Below, piece by piece: positions 1 through 8,431 of a stretch of DNA of 38,575 nt; position 1 is the first letter of the stretch, and each line of letters starts with the position of its first letter. Where the stretch lies: contig JACFNP010000032.1 in NCBI GenBank assembly GCA_019454835.1, positions 1 to 38,575 on the forward strand, given 5' to 3'. This stretch comes from Rubellimicrobium sp. Lineage in GTDB: Bacteria; Pseudomonadota; Alphaproteobacteria; Rhodobacterales; Rhodobacteraceae. Under the pieces are notes generated by a model. It was given only the letters and a program-made list of their open reading frames with translations, had not been told where the DNA came from and did not search any database. A program made the position numbers and the translations under genes.

Positions 1-55
1 CGTGCTGCGCACGCCCGAAGGGGGCAACCTGCGGGCCGCCCGCCTGCACACCGCC

Positions 56-83
56 TTGACTGGCGCGCGGCGCGGCACATATT
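56..83 (+). promoter_or_regulatory. sigma70-like promoter feeding the fluoride riboswitch
   Basis: TTGACT (56-61) and CATATT (78-83) are separated by 16 bases. Transcription would begin a few bases downstream, close to the 5' edge of the aptamer starting at 84, which is the usual geometry for a riboswitch leader. Boxes are seen; activity is inferred. Confidence 0.5.
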
Positions 84-143
84 GGTTGGCGGTGATGGGG
101 TTCGCCGTATAACCGCCGCTGTGGCTGATGACTCCTGCCAACC
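84..143 (+). ncRNA. fluoride riboswitch (crcB RNA motif)
   Basis: The stretch carries hallmark pieces of the fluoride aptamer in order: GTGATGGGGTTCGCC (92-106), TATAACC (108-114) and GGCTGATGACTCCTGCC (123-139). A perfect seven-base helix closes the element, GGTTGGC (84-90) with GCCAACC (137-143). The 3' strand CTCCTGC (132-138) can instead pair with GCAGG plus AG (151-158), which overlaps the ribosome binding site of the next gene. Fluoride binding would therefore be expected to free the site and switch translation on. An ATG at 128 falls inside the conserved TGATG of the aptamer and is not a start codon. A crcB gene 3.4 kb away supports the assignment. Confidence 0.85.
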
Positions 144-166
144 TTGCAAAGCAGGGAGGCGGGGGC

Positions 167-1762
167 ATGACTGTGCAGGATGTGGACGGGCAACCGGGGG
201 GCGGCGCATCGCCTGACGGCTCCGGTCCGGTGGAGTTCATCTCGATTCTCGACGCTGCGGGCGGGCCGTTGCAGCATGGCGGCGCGTCGGTCGAGGGTGC
301 GTTTCGTGATCTCAACCTCGACCGGATCGTTGCCGCCGCCGTGGCCGGGCGCGAGCAATACGATCTTGCGCCGTTCTTTGCCGCGCCGATTGTCGATGCC
401 GGAACCGCCGCGTGGCGGCACGCCGTCTTTCACGATCTCGAGCGCCCGGCCCTGCGCGCGGCGGTCGAGCAGTTTGCCGCCGGGATGGCCCGGTGCCGCG
501 AGGCGCTGGCGGTGGCCGACAAGCTGTATTACGCGCTGCAAAAGCAGTTCTGGCACCACGAGGCCGCGCGGCATTACTGCGAGACATTGCGCGCCCTGGC
601 CTGCGATCTGGATGCGGCGGCGCCGCAGTCGCCGGGGTTTCGCGCCCTTGGCCGCCATGTCGCGGCGCTGGCCGGGGCCTACGATTTTCGTGTCCTCGAG
701 GACGAGATCGCGGCAATCGGCTCGGCCCTGCTCGACATACGCTACGAGACGGTCGTGCATGGCGACCGCGTCACCGTCCGCCGCTACGACGGCGCCGAGG
801 ATTACAGCGCGGCGGTCGAGCGCATGTTCGACAAGTTCAAGCTGGGTGCGGTCAGGGATTACCGCGTGAAATTTCCCGAAAACCGCCAGATGGACCATGT
901 CGAGGCGGCGGTGCTCGACCTGGTCGCGCGGCTGTTTCCCGACGCCTTCGCCCGGCTGGCCGCCTTCGCCCGCGATCACGCCGACTTCATCGCCCCCTCC
1001 ATCGCCCGCTTCGAGCGCGAAATCCAGTTCTGCCTGTGCTGGCTGGCGCTGATGGAACGGGCCCGCAGCGCCGGGCTGTCCTTCTGCTATCCGCAGCTTT
1101 CGCCGGACGATCACGCCGAGGACAGCCGCGACGGCTATGATCTCGGGCTGGCGCTGAAGCTGATCGCCGAAGGCAAGCCGGTCGTCACCAACGACTATGC
1201 CCTGTCGGGGGCCGAACGCATCATCGTCGTCTCGGGGCCGAATCAGGGCGGCAAGACCACCTTCGCGCGCGCCTTCGGCCAGTTGCATTATTTCGCCGGA
1301 CTCGGCCTGCCGGTGCCGGGCAGCGCGGCGCGGCTGCTGCTGGTCGATGCCGTCCACACCCATTTCGAGCGCGAGGAAGACCTGTCGAACCTGCGCGGCA
1401 AGCTCGAGGACGACCTCGTGCGCATCCACGACATCCTCGGCCGCACCACCGCCCGCAGCGTCGTGGTGCTCAGCGAGATCTTCAACTCGACCACGCTCGA
1501 CGACCAGGTGCTGCTCAGCACCAGGGTGCTGGACCGGGTGATGGAGAGCGGCGCGCTGTGCACCTGTGTCAGCTTCATCGACGAGCTGGCGAGCATGGGC
1601 GCGGCCACCTTCAGCATGGTCAGCACGGTGGTCCCCGACCGCCCGGCCGAGCGCACCTTCAAGGTGGTGCGGCGCAAGGCCGACGGCCTCGCCTATGCGA
1701 TGTCGCTGGCCGAGAAACACGGGCTGACCACGGCCCGCCTGAACGAAAGGCTGTCGGCATGA
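167..1762 (+). CDS. MutS-like ATPase (domain V type), fluoride-riboswitch controlled
   Basis: The 531-residue product has a helical N-terminal half and a C-terminal ATPase of the MutS family (domain V). The P-loop GPNQGGKTT lies near residues 357-365, a Walker B-like strand VVVLSE follows, and HTHFEREED is a conserved family segment. The mismatch-recognition domain I of true MutS is absent and the protein is much shorter than the roughly 850 residues of MutS, so mismatch repair is not implied. The start at 167 follows GGGAGGCGG; the in-frame ATG at 128 lies inside the riboswitch aptamer and was rejected. The gene ends in a four-base ATGA overlap with a second MutS-like gene, suggesting the two act together, possibly as a heterodimer. 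The riboswitch implies induction by fluoride. The biochemical role is unknown. Confidence 0.88.
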   Translation: MTVQDVDGQPGGGASPDGSGPVEFISILDAAGGPLQHGGASVEGAFRDLNLDRIVAAAVAGREQYDLAPFFAAPIVDAGTAAWRHAVFHDLERPALRAAVEQFAAGMARCREALAVADKLYYALQKQFWHHEAARHYCETLRALACDLDAAAPQSPGFRALGRHVAALAGAYDFRVLEDEIAAIGSALLDIRYETVVHGDRVTVRRYDGAEDYSAAVERMFDKFKLGAVRDYRVKFPENRQMDHVEAAVLDLVARLFPDAFARLAAFARDHADFIAPSIARFEREIQFCLCWLALMERARSAGLSFCYPQLSPDDHAEDSRDGYDLGLALKLIAEGKPVVTNDYALSGAERIIVVSGPNQGGKTTFARAFGQLHYFAGLGLPVPGSAARLLLVDAVHTHFEREEDLSNLRGKLEDDLVRIHDILGRTTARSVVVLSEIFNSTTLDDQVLLSTRVLDRVMESGALCTCVSFIDELASMGAATFSMVSTVVPDRPAERTFKVVRRKADGLAYAMSLAEKHGLTTARLNERLSA

Positions 1763-3258
1763 AGGCGCATCTCATCGACCGCGACCGCGATTTCGACCCC
1801 GAGGCGCCCCTGCCGGACGAGGCTGCCGAAGTCGCGCAGGACCTCGAACTCGACACCGTGCTGGATGCGATGGGCGGCGGCGACGCCTTCCTGCGCGACA
1901 TGGCGCGCGCGGTGCTGCTGGCGCGGCCGCGCCCCGACGCCGGGGCGGTGCGCTACCGTCAGGCGGTCCTCGCCGACTGTCTGGCGCAGCCGGATACGGT
2001 GCGGTCCGTCTATGCGCTGGCCATCGAGGCGCTGGAGGCCGAGCGCAAGAACTACTTCGGCGCGTTCGGTGCGCATCCCGGCTCGATCCTGCATCATTCC
2101 GTCGAGGTGCTGAAGATGTTCGAGGGCGTGCTGCGGCACCTGCGCGACATCGCCCGCGAGGCCGCGCCCGGCTTTCGTTCGGAGGGGTTCCTCACCTTCT
2201 TCCACATGCTCGAGACCGAACTCGACGACGCCTATCTCGCCGGGATCGACCACCATCTGGCCGAGCTGCATTTCAACGCCGGTGTCGTCATCAGCGCCGG
2301 TCTGGGCGAAGGCGGGCGCGGGCACGACCTGGTGCTGCGCACCCCGCGCGAAAGCGACCGCCGCTGGCTTGCATGGCTGCTGGCGCCGCATGTCGAAAGC
2401 TACAGCTTCCAGATCGCGCCGCGTGACGAACAGGGCGCGCGCGACCTGTCCGAACTGCGCGACCGGGGGTTGAACCTTGTCGCCAATGCCGCCGGGCAGG
2501 CCTGCGATCATATCAAGAGCTTCCTCACCCAGATTCGCCGCGAGATCGGCTTCTATCTTGCCTGCGCCAACCTGCACGCGACATTGCGTGCGGCAGGCGT
2601 GCCGCTGGCGATGCCCGAGGTGGCCGCCGCGACGGAACCCGGCTTTGCCTGCCGCGGCCTGTGCGACACGGCGCTGGCGCAGCGCATGAAGGGTGCGCCG
2701 GTCGGCAACGACGTTGCGGCGCTGGCGCAGCGCCTCGTCATCGTCACCGGCGCCAACCGGGGCGGCAAGTCGACCTTCCTGCGCAGCCTCTGCCAGGCGC
2801 AACTGATGCTGCAGGCAGGGATGTTCGTCGCGGCGGACAGCTTCCGCGCCGCGCTCTGCGACGGGTTGTTCACCCATTTCAAGCGCGAGGAGGATGCCGG
2901 AATGAAGAGCGGCAAGTTCGACGAGGAGCTGGTGCGGATGAGCGCCATCGTCGACCGCATCGGCCCGCGCTCGCTGGTGCTGTTCAACGAATCCTTCGCC
3001 GCCACCAATGAACGTGAGGGATCGCAGGTCGCCGCACAGATCGTCGGCAGCCTGCTCGGCCACGGCATCCGCGTGGTATTCGTGACCCATCTCTACGACT
3101 TCGCCCATCGCTACGAACTGAAGGCCGACGGCGCCACGACCTTCCTGCGCGCCGGGCGCAACGAGGACGGCAGCCGCAGCTACCGGCTTTACGAGGGACC
3201 GCCGCTGGCGACGAGCTATGCTGCCGATCTTTATGCAAAGGTGTTCGGCACGGCATGA
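1759..3258 (+). CDS. MutS-like ATPase, second member of coupled pair
   Basis: This 499-residue protein is a diverged paralogue of the preceding gene. It has a helical N-terminal half, then a MutS-type ATPase with P-loop GANRGGKST near residues 331-339, a THFKREED segment, and a Walker B region LVLFNESFAATN. An ATP-dependent conformational role is likely from the family. No MutS domain I or recognisable mismatch-binding motif is visible. The start ATG at 1759 overlaps the upstream stop (ATGA), so translation is probably coupled and both genes fall under the fluoride riboswitch. Genes related to mutS have, as I recall, been noted downstream of crcB-motif RNAs, but what they do against fluoride stress is not established. 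Confidence 0.88.
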   Translation: MKAHLIDRDRDFDPEAPLPDEAAEVAQDLELDTVLDAMGGGDAFLRDMARAVLLARPRPDAGAVRYRQAVLADCLAQPDTVRSVYALAIEALEAERKNYFGAFGAHPGSILHHSVEVLKMFEGVLRHLRDIAREAAPGFRSEGFLTFFHMLETELDDAYLAGIDHHLAELHFNAGVVISAGLGEGGRGHDLVLRTPRESDRRWLAWLLAPHVESYSFQIAPRDEQGARDLSELRDRGLNLVANAAGQACDHIKSFLTQIRREIGFYLACANLHATLRAAGVPLAMPEVAAATEPGFACRGLCDTALAQRMKGAPVGNDVAALAQRLVIVTGANRGGKSTFLRSLCQAQLMLQAGMFVAADSFRAALCDGLFTHFKREEDAGMKSGKFDEELVRMSAIVDRIGPRSLVLFNESFAATNEREGSQVAAQIVGSLLGHGIRVVFVTHLYDFAHRYELKADGATTFLRAGRNEDGSRSYRLYEGPPLATSYAADLYAKVFGTA

Positions 3259-3265
3259 GCATTTC

Positions 3266-3420
3266 GCCGCCAGACGGAAACATCTGGCGCCCGCGACGAT
3301 GGGCAGGAACAGGGGGCAGGGCCGGCATGTCCCGTCATTGCGAGGAGCCGCAGCCGACGCGGCAACCCCGATGTTGCGTGTGAGCGGTCGGGGTTGCTTC
3401 GGCTCCGCCTCGCAATGACG
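3266..3420. repeat. dispersed palindromic repeat, copy 1 (long form)
   Basis: Two modules lie in the convergent gap between the MutS-like pair and crcB. Module A (about 3266-3300) contains GCCAGA (3269-3274) and TCTGGC (3283-3288). Module B is a nested palindrome: CGTCATTGCGAGG (3333-3345) with CCTCGCAATGACG (3408-3420), and inside it GCAACCCCGA (3362-3371) with TCGGGGTTGC (3388-3397). Related sequence recurs at 4984-5080 and 21286-21369. It resembles REP/BIME-like non-coding elements; no ORF is supported. The rest of the gap to 3586 shows nothing I can assign. Confidence 0.8.
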
Positions 3421-3586
3421 AAATATCCCGATCACCCTGGAACAAAGTGCCCGCGCGGGTCCACCAAATCCGTGAAAACGCGACCCGCTCTGCAGACGGC
3501 TTGAACGCGCCCGGCCCCGGCGATCCGGCCACCGCCGCGAATCTCGCGGGTCTTGCGGTCCCCGTTCAGCCCGGCACCGGGGCGAC

Positions 3587-3964
3587 TCACAGGCGCATCA
3601 GCACCAGCCCGGCGAACACCGCGCCCAGCGACAGCAGCAGCGAGGCCGCGACGTAGCCCGCCGCCGCCAGCGCCCGCCCGCTTTCCCACAGCGCCGCCGC
3701 GTCGAGCGAGAAGGTCGAGAAGGTGGTGAACCCGCCCAGCACGCCGGTGGTCAGGAACAGCCGCACCGGCTGCGGCAGGCCGCTCTTCTGTGCCCAGTAT
3801 TCGGTGACCAGCCCCATGATGAAGCTACCCAGCACGTTCACGGTCAGGGTGCCGAAGGGCAGCCCGGTGCCCAGCAGCCGCGCCGCCGCCATGTTGACGC
3901 CGTGGCGCGCCGCGCCGCCGATACCGGCGCCCAGAAAGACGATCAGATAGCTGAAGCCGCCCAT
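3587..3964 (-). CDS. crcB: fluoride channel CrcB/FluC
   Basis: This 125-residue, four-helix membrane protein has the length and motifs of the CrcB/FluC family. They are the GxGGxxR-like start (GAGIGGAARHGVN), the TLTVNVLGSF segment with the conserved Asn, and GGFTTFSTFS, which carries the pore phenylalanine and serine/threonine residues. Fluc channels work as antiparallel dimers that let fluoride leave the cytoplasm. It is the second gene of a minus-strand pair, 36 bp downstream of a universal stress protein gene. It converges on the riboswitch-controlled MutS-like genes. No riboswitch is visible directly ahead of it, so it may depend on the usp promoter. Confidence 0.96.
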   Translation of the reverse strand: MGGFSYLIVFLGAGIGGAARHGVNMAAARLLGTGLPFGTLTVNVLGSFIMGLVTEYWAQKSGLPQPVRLFLTTGVLGGFTTFSTFSLDAAALWESGRALAAAGYVAASLLLSLGAVFAGLVLMRL

Positions 3965-4000
3965 GTCCCGCCTGTCCCCGTCCCTGCCCGTGTCCCGGCC

Positions 4001-4819
4001 TCAGCCGCACATGAATACCGGCAGGCCCGCATCTGCCAGAATGTCGCGCGTCACGCCGCCGAGGATCGTCTCCCACAACATGCCGCGATGGAAGGCGCCG
4101 ATCAGCAATGTGTCGGCGCCGCGCCGCGCCGCCTCGGCCAGAAGCTGGCGGCCGACGCCGCTGCCGTCGCGGGCCACCGCCTCGGGCGCCGCTTCGATGC
4201 CCAGCCCCTCCAGCGCCGCCTGCGCCGAGGCGCAATAGCCATCATCCTCGCCCACGCACAGGACGCTGACCCGCCCGGCCTTGCGCAGCCACGGCGCGGC
4301 GGCGCGCAGGGCGCGTTCGGCCTGCGGTCCCGGCTTCCAGCCGATCAGGATATGCCGCCCGACCGTCGGCGGCTGCGCCATCGGCATGTGCGGCGCGACC
4401 AGCACGAGGCGGCGCGAGCGGAACAGCACCGCATGGAAGGCGTCGCGCCCGTCGAGATGCCGGGGGTTGCGCATCACCACCAGATCGGCCGCCGCCGTAT
4501 CCGAGGCGACCAGCGCCTCGACATCGCCTTCGTCGTCGGCCCAGACCGGCTCCGGCACCGGGCTTTTGTCCGCCAGCCAGGCATCGAAGGCAGCCCGCGT
4601 CGCCGCCGCGCGTTCGGTGGCCGGGCCTTCGCTGACGGCGCGAAGCTGCTGCAGGGCGGCCTCCTCGGGCGAGGCCCCGGCAGCGCCCGGCGCAAAGCCC
4701 ACATGCAGCGCCCGCAGCCCCGCATCCAGCCCCTCGGCCGCCGCCACCGCCGCCTCGAGACAGGGCCTGACCGAGGCGGGCGACGGCAGCAGCGCGACGA
4801 TGGAGACCCGTTCGCTCAT
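4001..4819 (-). CDS. universal stress protein family (UspA-like)
   Basis: The 272-residue product ends in a clear UspA domain. It begins HILIGWKPGPQAERAL and has the nucleotide-binding type pattern IGAFHRG...GGVTRDILADAGLPVF at the C-terminus. The N-terminal half (SIVALLPSPASVRPCLEAAV) looks like a degenerate first Usp domain, giving a tandem-Usp architecture. The start at 4819 was chosen because AAAGGA lies just upstream; longer in-frame extensions read through low-quality sequence and a promoter. It sits 36 bp ahead of crcB on the same strand and is probably co-transcribed with it. Usp genes are among those I recall being associated with fluoride riboswitches, which fits the local theme. 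Confidence 0.88.
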   Translation of the reverse strand: MSERVSIVALLPSPASVRPCLEAAVAAAEGLDAGLRALHVGFAPGAAGASPEEAALQQLRAVSEGPATERAAATRAAFDAWLADKSPVPEPVWADDEGDVEALVASDTAAADLVVMRNPRHLDGRDAFHAVLFRSRRLVLVAPHMPMAQPPTVGRHILIGWKPGPQAERALRAAAPWLRKAGRVSVLCVGEDDGYCASAQAALEGLGIEAAPEAVARDGSGVGRQLLAEAARRGADTLLIGAFHRGMLWETILGGVTRDILADAGLPVFMCG

Positions 4820-4919
4820 CTGGTCCTTTCGGGGCGGCCCGCCTGCCTGCCGGGTGCCGCAGCGCAGACCGGCACGATCCGGGCCGCGCCTTGCATGGCC
4901 GTTCGATCCGGCGGGTCCG

Positions 4920-4947
4920 GTTATATGCGCGGTGCATCGACGCGCAA
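4920..4947 (-). promoter_or_regulatory. sigma70-like promoter for usp-crcB
   Basis: On the minus strand, TTGCGC (4942-4947) and TATAAC (4920-4925) are 16 bases apart, leaving a leader of about 90 bases before the usp start. No riboswitch-like sequence is visible in that leader. Confidence 0.5.
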
Positions 4948-4983
4948 GGAATACCGTCACGGCGAACGGTAATCGGGCACACC

Positions 4984-5080
4984 GCATGTCCCGTCATTGC
5001 GAGGCGCAGCCGAAGCAACCCCGACCGCTCACGCACGACATCGGGGTTGCTTCGTCGCCTTCGGCTCCTCGCAATGACGG
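4984..5080. repeat. dispersed palindromic repeat, copy 2 (module B only, inverted)
   Basis: Outer arms are CGTCATTGCGAGG (4992-5004) and CCTCGCAATGACG (5067-5079). Inner arms are AGCAACCCCGA (5014-5024) and TCGGGGTTGCT (5041-5051). The loop matches the reverse complement of copy 1's loop, so this copy is inverted relative to it. The 4820-5213 gap otherwise holds the usp promoter and, at 5127, an ATG behind a good GGAGGA that opens no recognisable gene. Confidence 0.8.
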
Positions 5081-5213
5081 AACTGCCGTTCGCCCGATTG
5101 TCCTGCCGGTCACGGAGGACGCCCGCATGTCCGCAGACAGCCGCATCACCGGCCTGCACGACCGCGAGATTCCCGATCCCCGCAGTATTGCCGGGTGCTG
5201 CGGCGGATCGTCG

Positions 5214-6281
<1,068 letters not shown>

Positions 6282-6287
6282 TGCGCC

Positions 6288-8405
6288 TTATCCCGCCTGC
6301 ACCGGTGCGATGCGCACCGCATCGGTGGACAGTGCCCCTTCGTGGATGATGAGACCGAGCGCGCCGTCATGCAGCGCTTCGGCGCTGTCGTCCTGCGCGC
6401 GCAGGGTCGCATCGCCGACGCGGGCGGTGATCCCGGACCCGGAAACCGTGACCGTGAAGGGGACCGTTTCCTCGAGCGTCACCTCGAACGGCTGCGCCGC
6501 CAGCACGGTTGTCGCATCGTCGCGCACCCGCACGATTTCGATCCTGCCCTCGCGCACGAGGCGCACGCCGTAATAGCGCCGCAACCCCTGCACCCGCACC
6601 GCCAGCCCGCCCCAGGCCCCCAGATGCAGGGTGATGTCGGCGCTGACGGTGTAGTCGCGCCACTGGCGGGTGCCGTGGCTGACCAGCCCTTCGCCGCGCG
6701 ACTGCGAGATGCGGAAGCTGGGCGGAAAGCGTTTCGAGAAGAAATCGACCCCGTTCACCCAGGCCATGCGCCAGAAGTCGCAATCGCCCTCGGGGCGGTG
6801 CAGCACCATGTCGGGCGTGCCGTCCCAGCGCATCCGGTCGAGCAGCACGCGCCCGCTGGCCCTTGGCCCGGCGGCGGCCACCACAAGGCCGATCTCGGCG
6901 ACGGGCTGGCCGTCCAGTTCCGGCAGGCGCCATTCGAGCACCGCCTCGGCACCGGGGGCCAGCGTCAGCGGCGCGCCGTCGATGTCGCGCAGCCGGTCGT
7001 TGCCGTCATAGGCGCGGATGCGCAGGCGCGCGGTGATGGTCCCCGCGTTGTCACCGGGGGCGACGACCCGCGCGGAAAGCACCTGTCCCGGATAGAGCAG
7101 CGGCGAGGCCATCAGGTCATAGGTGCGCATATTCAGCACCTCGGGCGGCGAGAACACCGGCGTCAGCGCCACTGCCTCCTGCCCCGGCCCGAGTGCGGCA
7201 TAGGCCAGCGCCAGCGCACGCGATCCCTCGAATTGCGCGTTGCTGATGACGGGCCGTGCCGCGCCCCCCACCATCGGCTCGGTGCGGAATCCCTGCACGC
7301 TGCCCGGCAGCGAGAAATGGAACTGCGCCCCGTCCTTGGGCGCGGGCGGTGCGGTCTCGCCCGCAAGGCGGTGGCCCAGCCCGGCCAGATACTGCGCCAC
7401 CCGCACCGCGTCGGTGACCGAATTGCCGCCGTCGGCCGATGAAATCAGCAGCCTGTCGGCCACGGGGCCGCGCCAGTCGGGGCCTGCCTCCAGCCCGTCC
7501 AGCCCGTGCATGATGCCCAGCAGGCAGCCGACGTTGCCCGCGTTGCAGTCGGTATCCCAGCCCGAGGTGTTCACGATCATCTGCGCCTTCTGGAAATCGT
7601 CGGGTGCATAAAGGACCGCCATGATCATCAGCGCGTGGTTCGGGACCACATGGCAGTTGCCGGGGTAGCGGTCATAGCCGTAATGGTCCTCGATCAACTG
7701 GCGGCAGGCGTACCAGTCCGGGTTTTCGCCATGCCAGCGGCGGATATCGGCAATCAGCCGGGCGATGCCGCAATCGGCGGGGATCACCGACAACCCGGTG
7801 TCGATCAGCCTGTCGATGTCGCTGGTACGGAACGCCTCGGCCTCCATCGCCGCCCAGAGCATGGCAGCGTGGACCGATTCACCGTCATGGCTGACCTTGC
7901 CCGCCTGTTCGGCCAGCCGTGCCGCGAGCTGCGGTTGAGCGGGTGCGACCATCGCCCAGCCGTCGATGAAGATCTGCGCGCCGATCTGTTCGGCCACGGT
8001 CAGGCCGTTCACGGCGGTGGACCCTGACTGCGGTGCCGGGATGCCCTTCTTCAGGTTCAGCCAGGCGGTGTGCTCGGTCGAATTGCCGTTTCCGCCCCAC
8101 CACAGGATCGAGCGCTCCTCGCAGATGTAGTTCAGCCACGCCTTGCCGATGTCTTCGGCCGACAGGTCGGGCGAGATGCCGTAGTCTTCCAGCGCGCGAA
8201 TGAAGGTGAAGGTGCCTGCGACATCGTCGTCGGTCACGACGAGCGGCTGGTTCAGCCGGTCGTGGACATAGTATTCGATCGGCCCGAGTTCTTCCATGAT
8301 GCGCTGATGGGTCCAGCCCTCGAACGGGCGGCCCAGATAGACACCGATCAGCTTGCCCAGCACGCCGGCATAGACACGTTCGAGGTAATCGTTGGGAACA
8401 GGCAC
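6288..8405 (-). CDS. ADP-ribosylglycohydrolase-family enzyme with C-terminal beta-rich extension
   Basis: The 705-residue product starts at a GTG behind CGGAG. Residues 1 to about 345 match the ADP-ribosylglycohydrolase (DraG/ARH) fold. Both metal-ligand clusters are intact: TDDD at 58-61 and DTD at 284-286 within SGWDTDCNAGN. The remaining 350 residues look like two beta-sandwich modules. The last (about 590-705, with WRDYTVSADITLHLGAWGG and RYYGVRLVREGRIEI) resembles concanavalin/lectin-like glycan-binding domains. There is no signal peptide, so it should act in the cytoplasm. Lying between a permease and the ATPase of a CUT1 importer, it probably hydrolyses a glycosidic bond in the imported compound, not ADP-ribose on a protein. 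That substrate role is an inference. Confidence 0.88.
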   Translation of the reverse strand: MPVPNDYLERVYAGVLGKLIGVYLGRPFEGWTHQRIMEELGPIEYYVHDRLNQPLVVTDDDVAGTFTFIRALEDYGISPDLSAEDIGKAWLNYICEERSILWWGGNGNSTEHTAWLNLKKGIPAPQSGSTAVNGLTVAEQIGAQIFIDGWAMVAPAQPQLAARLAEQAGKVSHDGESVHAAMLWAAMEAEAFRTSDIDRLIDTGLSVIPADCGIARLIADIRRWHGENPDWYACRQLIEDHYGYDRYPGNCHVVPNHALMIMAVLYAPDDFQKAQMIVNTSGWDTDCNAGNVGCLLGIMHGLDGLEAGPDWRGPVADRLLISSADGGNSVTDAVRVAQYLAGLGHRLAGETAPPAPKDGAQFHFSLPGSVQGFRTEPMVGGAARPVISNAQFEGSRALALAYAALGPGQEAVALTPVFSPPEVLNMRTYDLMASPLLYPGQVLSARVVAPGDNAGTITARLRIRAYDGNDRLRDIDGAPLTLAPGAEAVLEWRLPELDGQPVAEIGLVVAAAGPRASGRVLLDRMRWDGTPDMVLHRPEGDCDFWRMAWVNGVDFFSKRFPPSFRISQSRGEGLVSHGTRQWRDYTVSADITLHLGAWGGLAVRVQGLRRYYGVRLVREGRIEIVRVRDDATTVLAAQPFEVTLEETVPFTVTVSGSGITARVGDATLRAQDDSAEALHDGALGLIIHEGALSTDAVRIAPVQAG

Positions 8406-8431
8406 GGGGATTCTCCGGGATCCAGGATGGG

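Noticed and set aside
2-112. C-terminal end of an upstream coding frame (VLRTPEGG... to a stop at 110)
   Set aside because: It would run through the promoter and half of the riboswitch aptamer and matches nothing I recognise.
128-166. Longer N-terminus for the first MutS-like protein starting at 128
   Set aside because: The ATG lies inside the conserved TGATG of the fluoride aptamer and has no ribosome site; the ATG at 167 has GGGAGG.
1693-3435. 580-residue open frame on the minus strand across the second MutS-like gene
   Set aside because: Antisense frame opened by high GC; composition is His/Gln/Arg-rich and shows no family motif, while the plus strand is a clear ATPase.
4820-4919. Second fluoride riboswitch in the usp-crcB leader
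   Set aside because: No TGATG...CTCC or TAACC-type aptamer pieces are visible on the minus strand between the promoter and the usp start.
5180-5203. Intrinsic terminator after the CUT1 ATPase gene (CCGCAG/CTGCGG)
   Set aside because: Only a six-base stem with a 12-base loop and no T-run.
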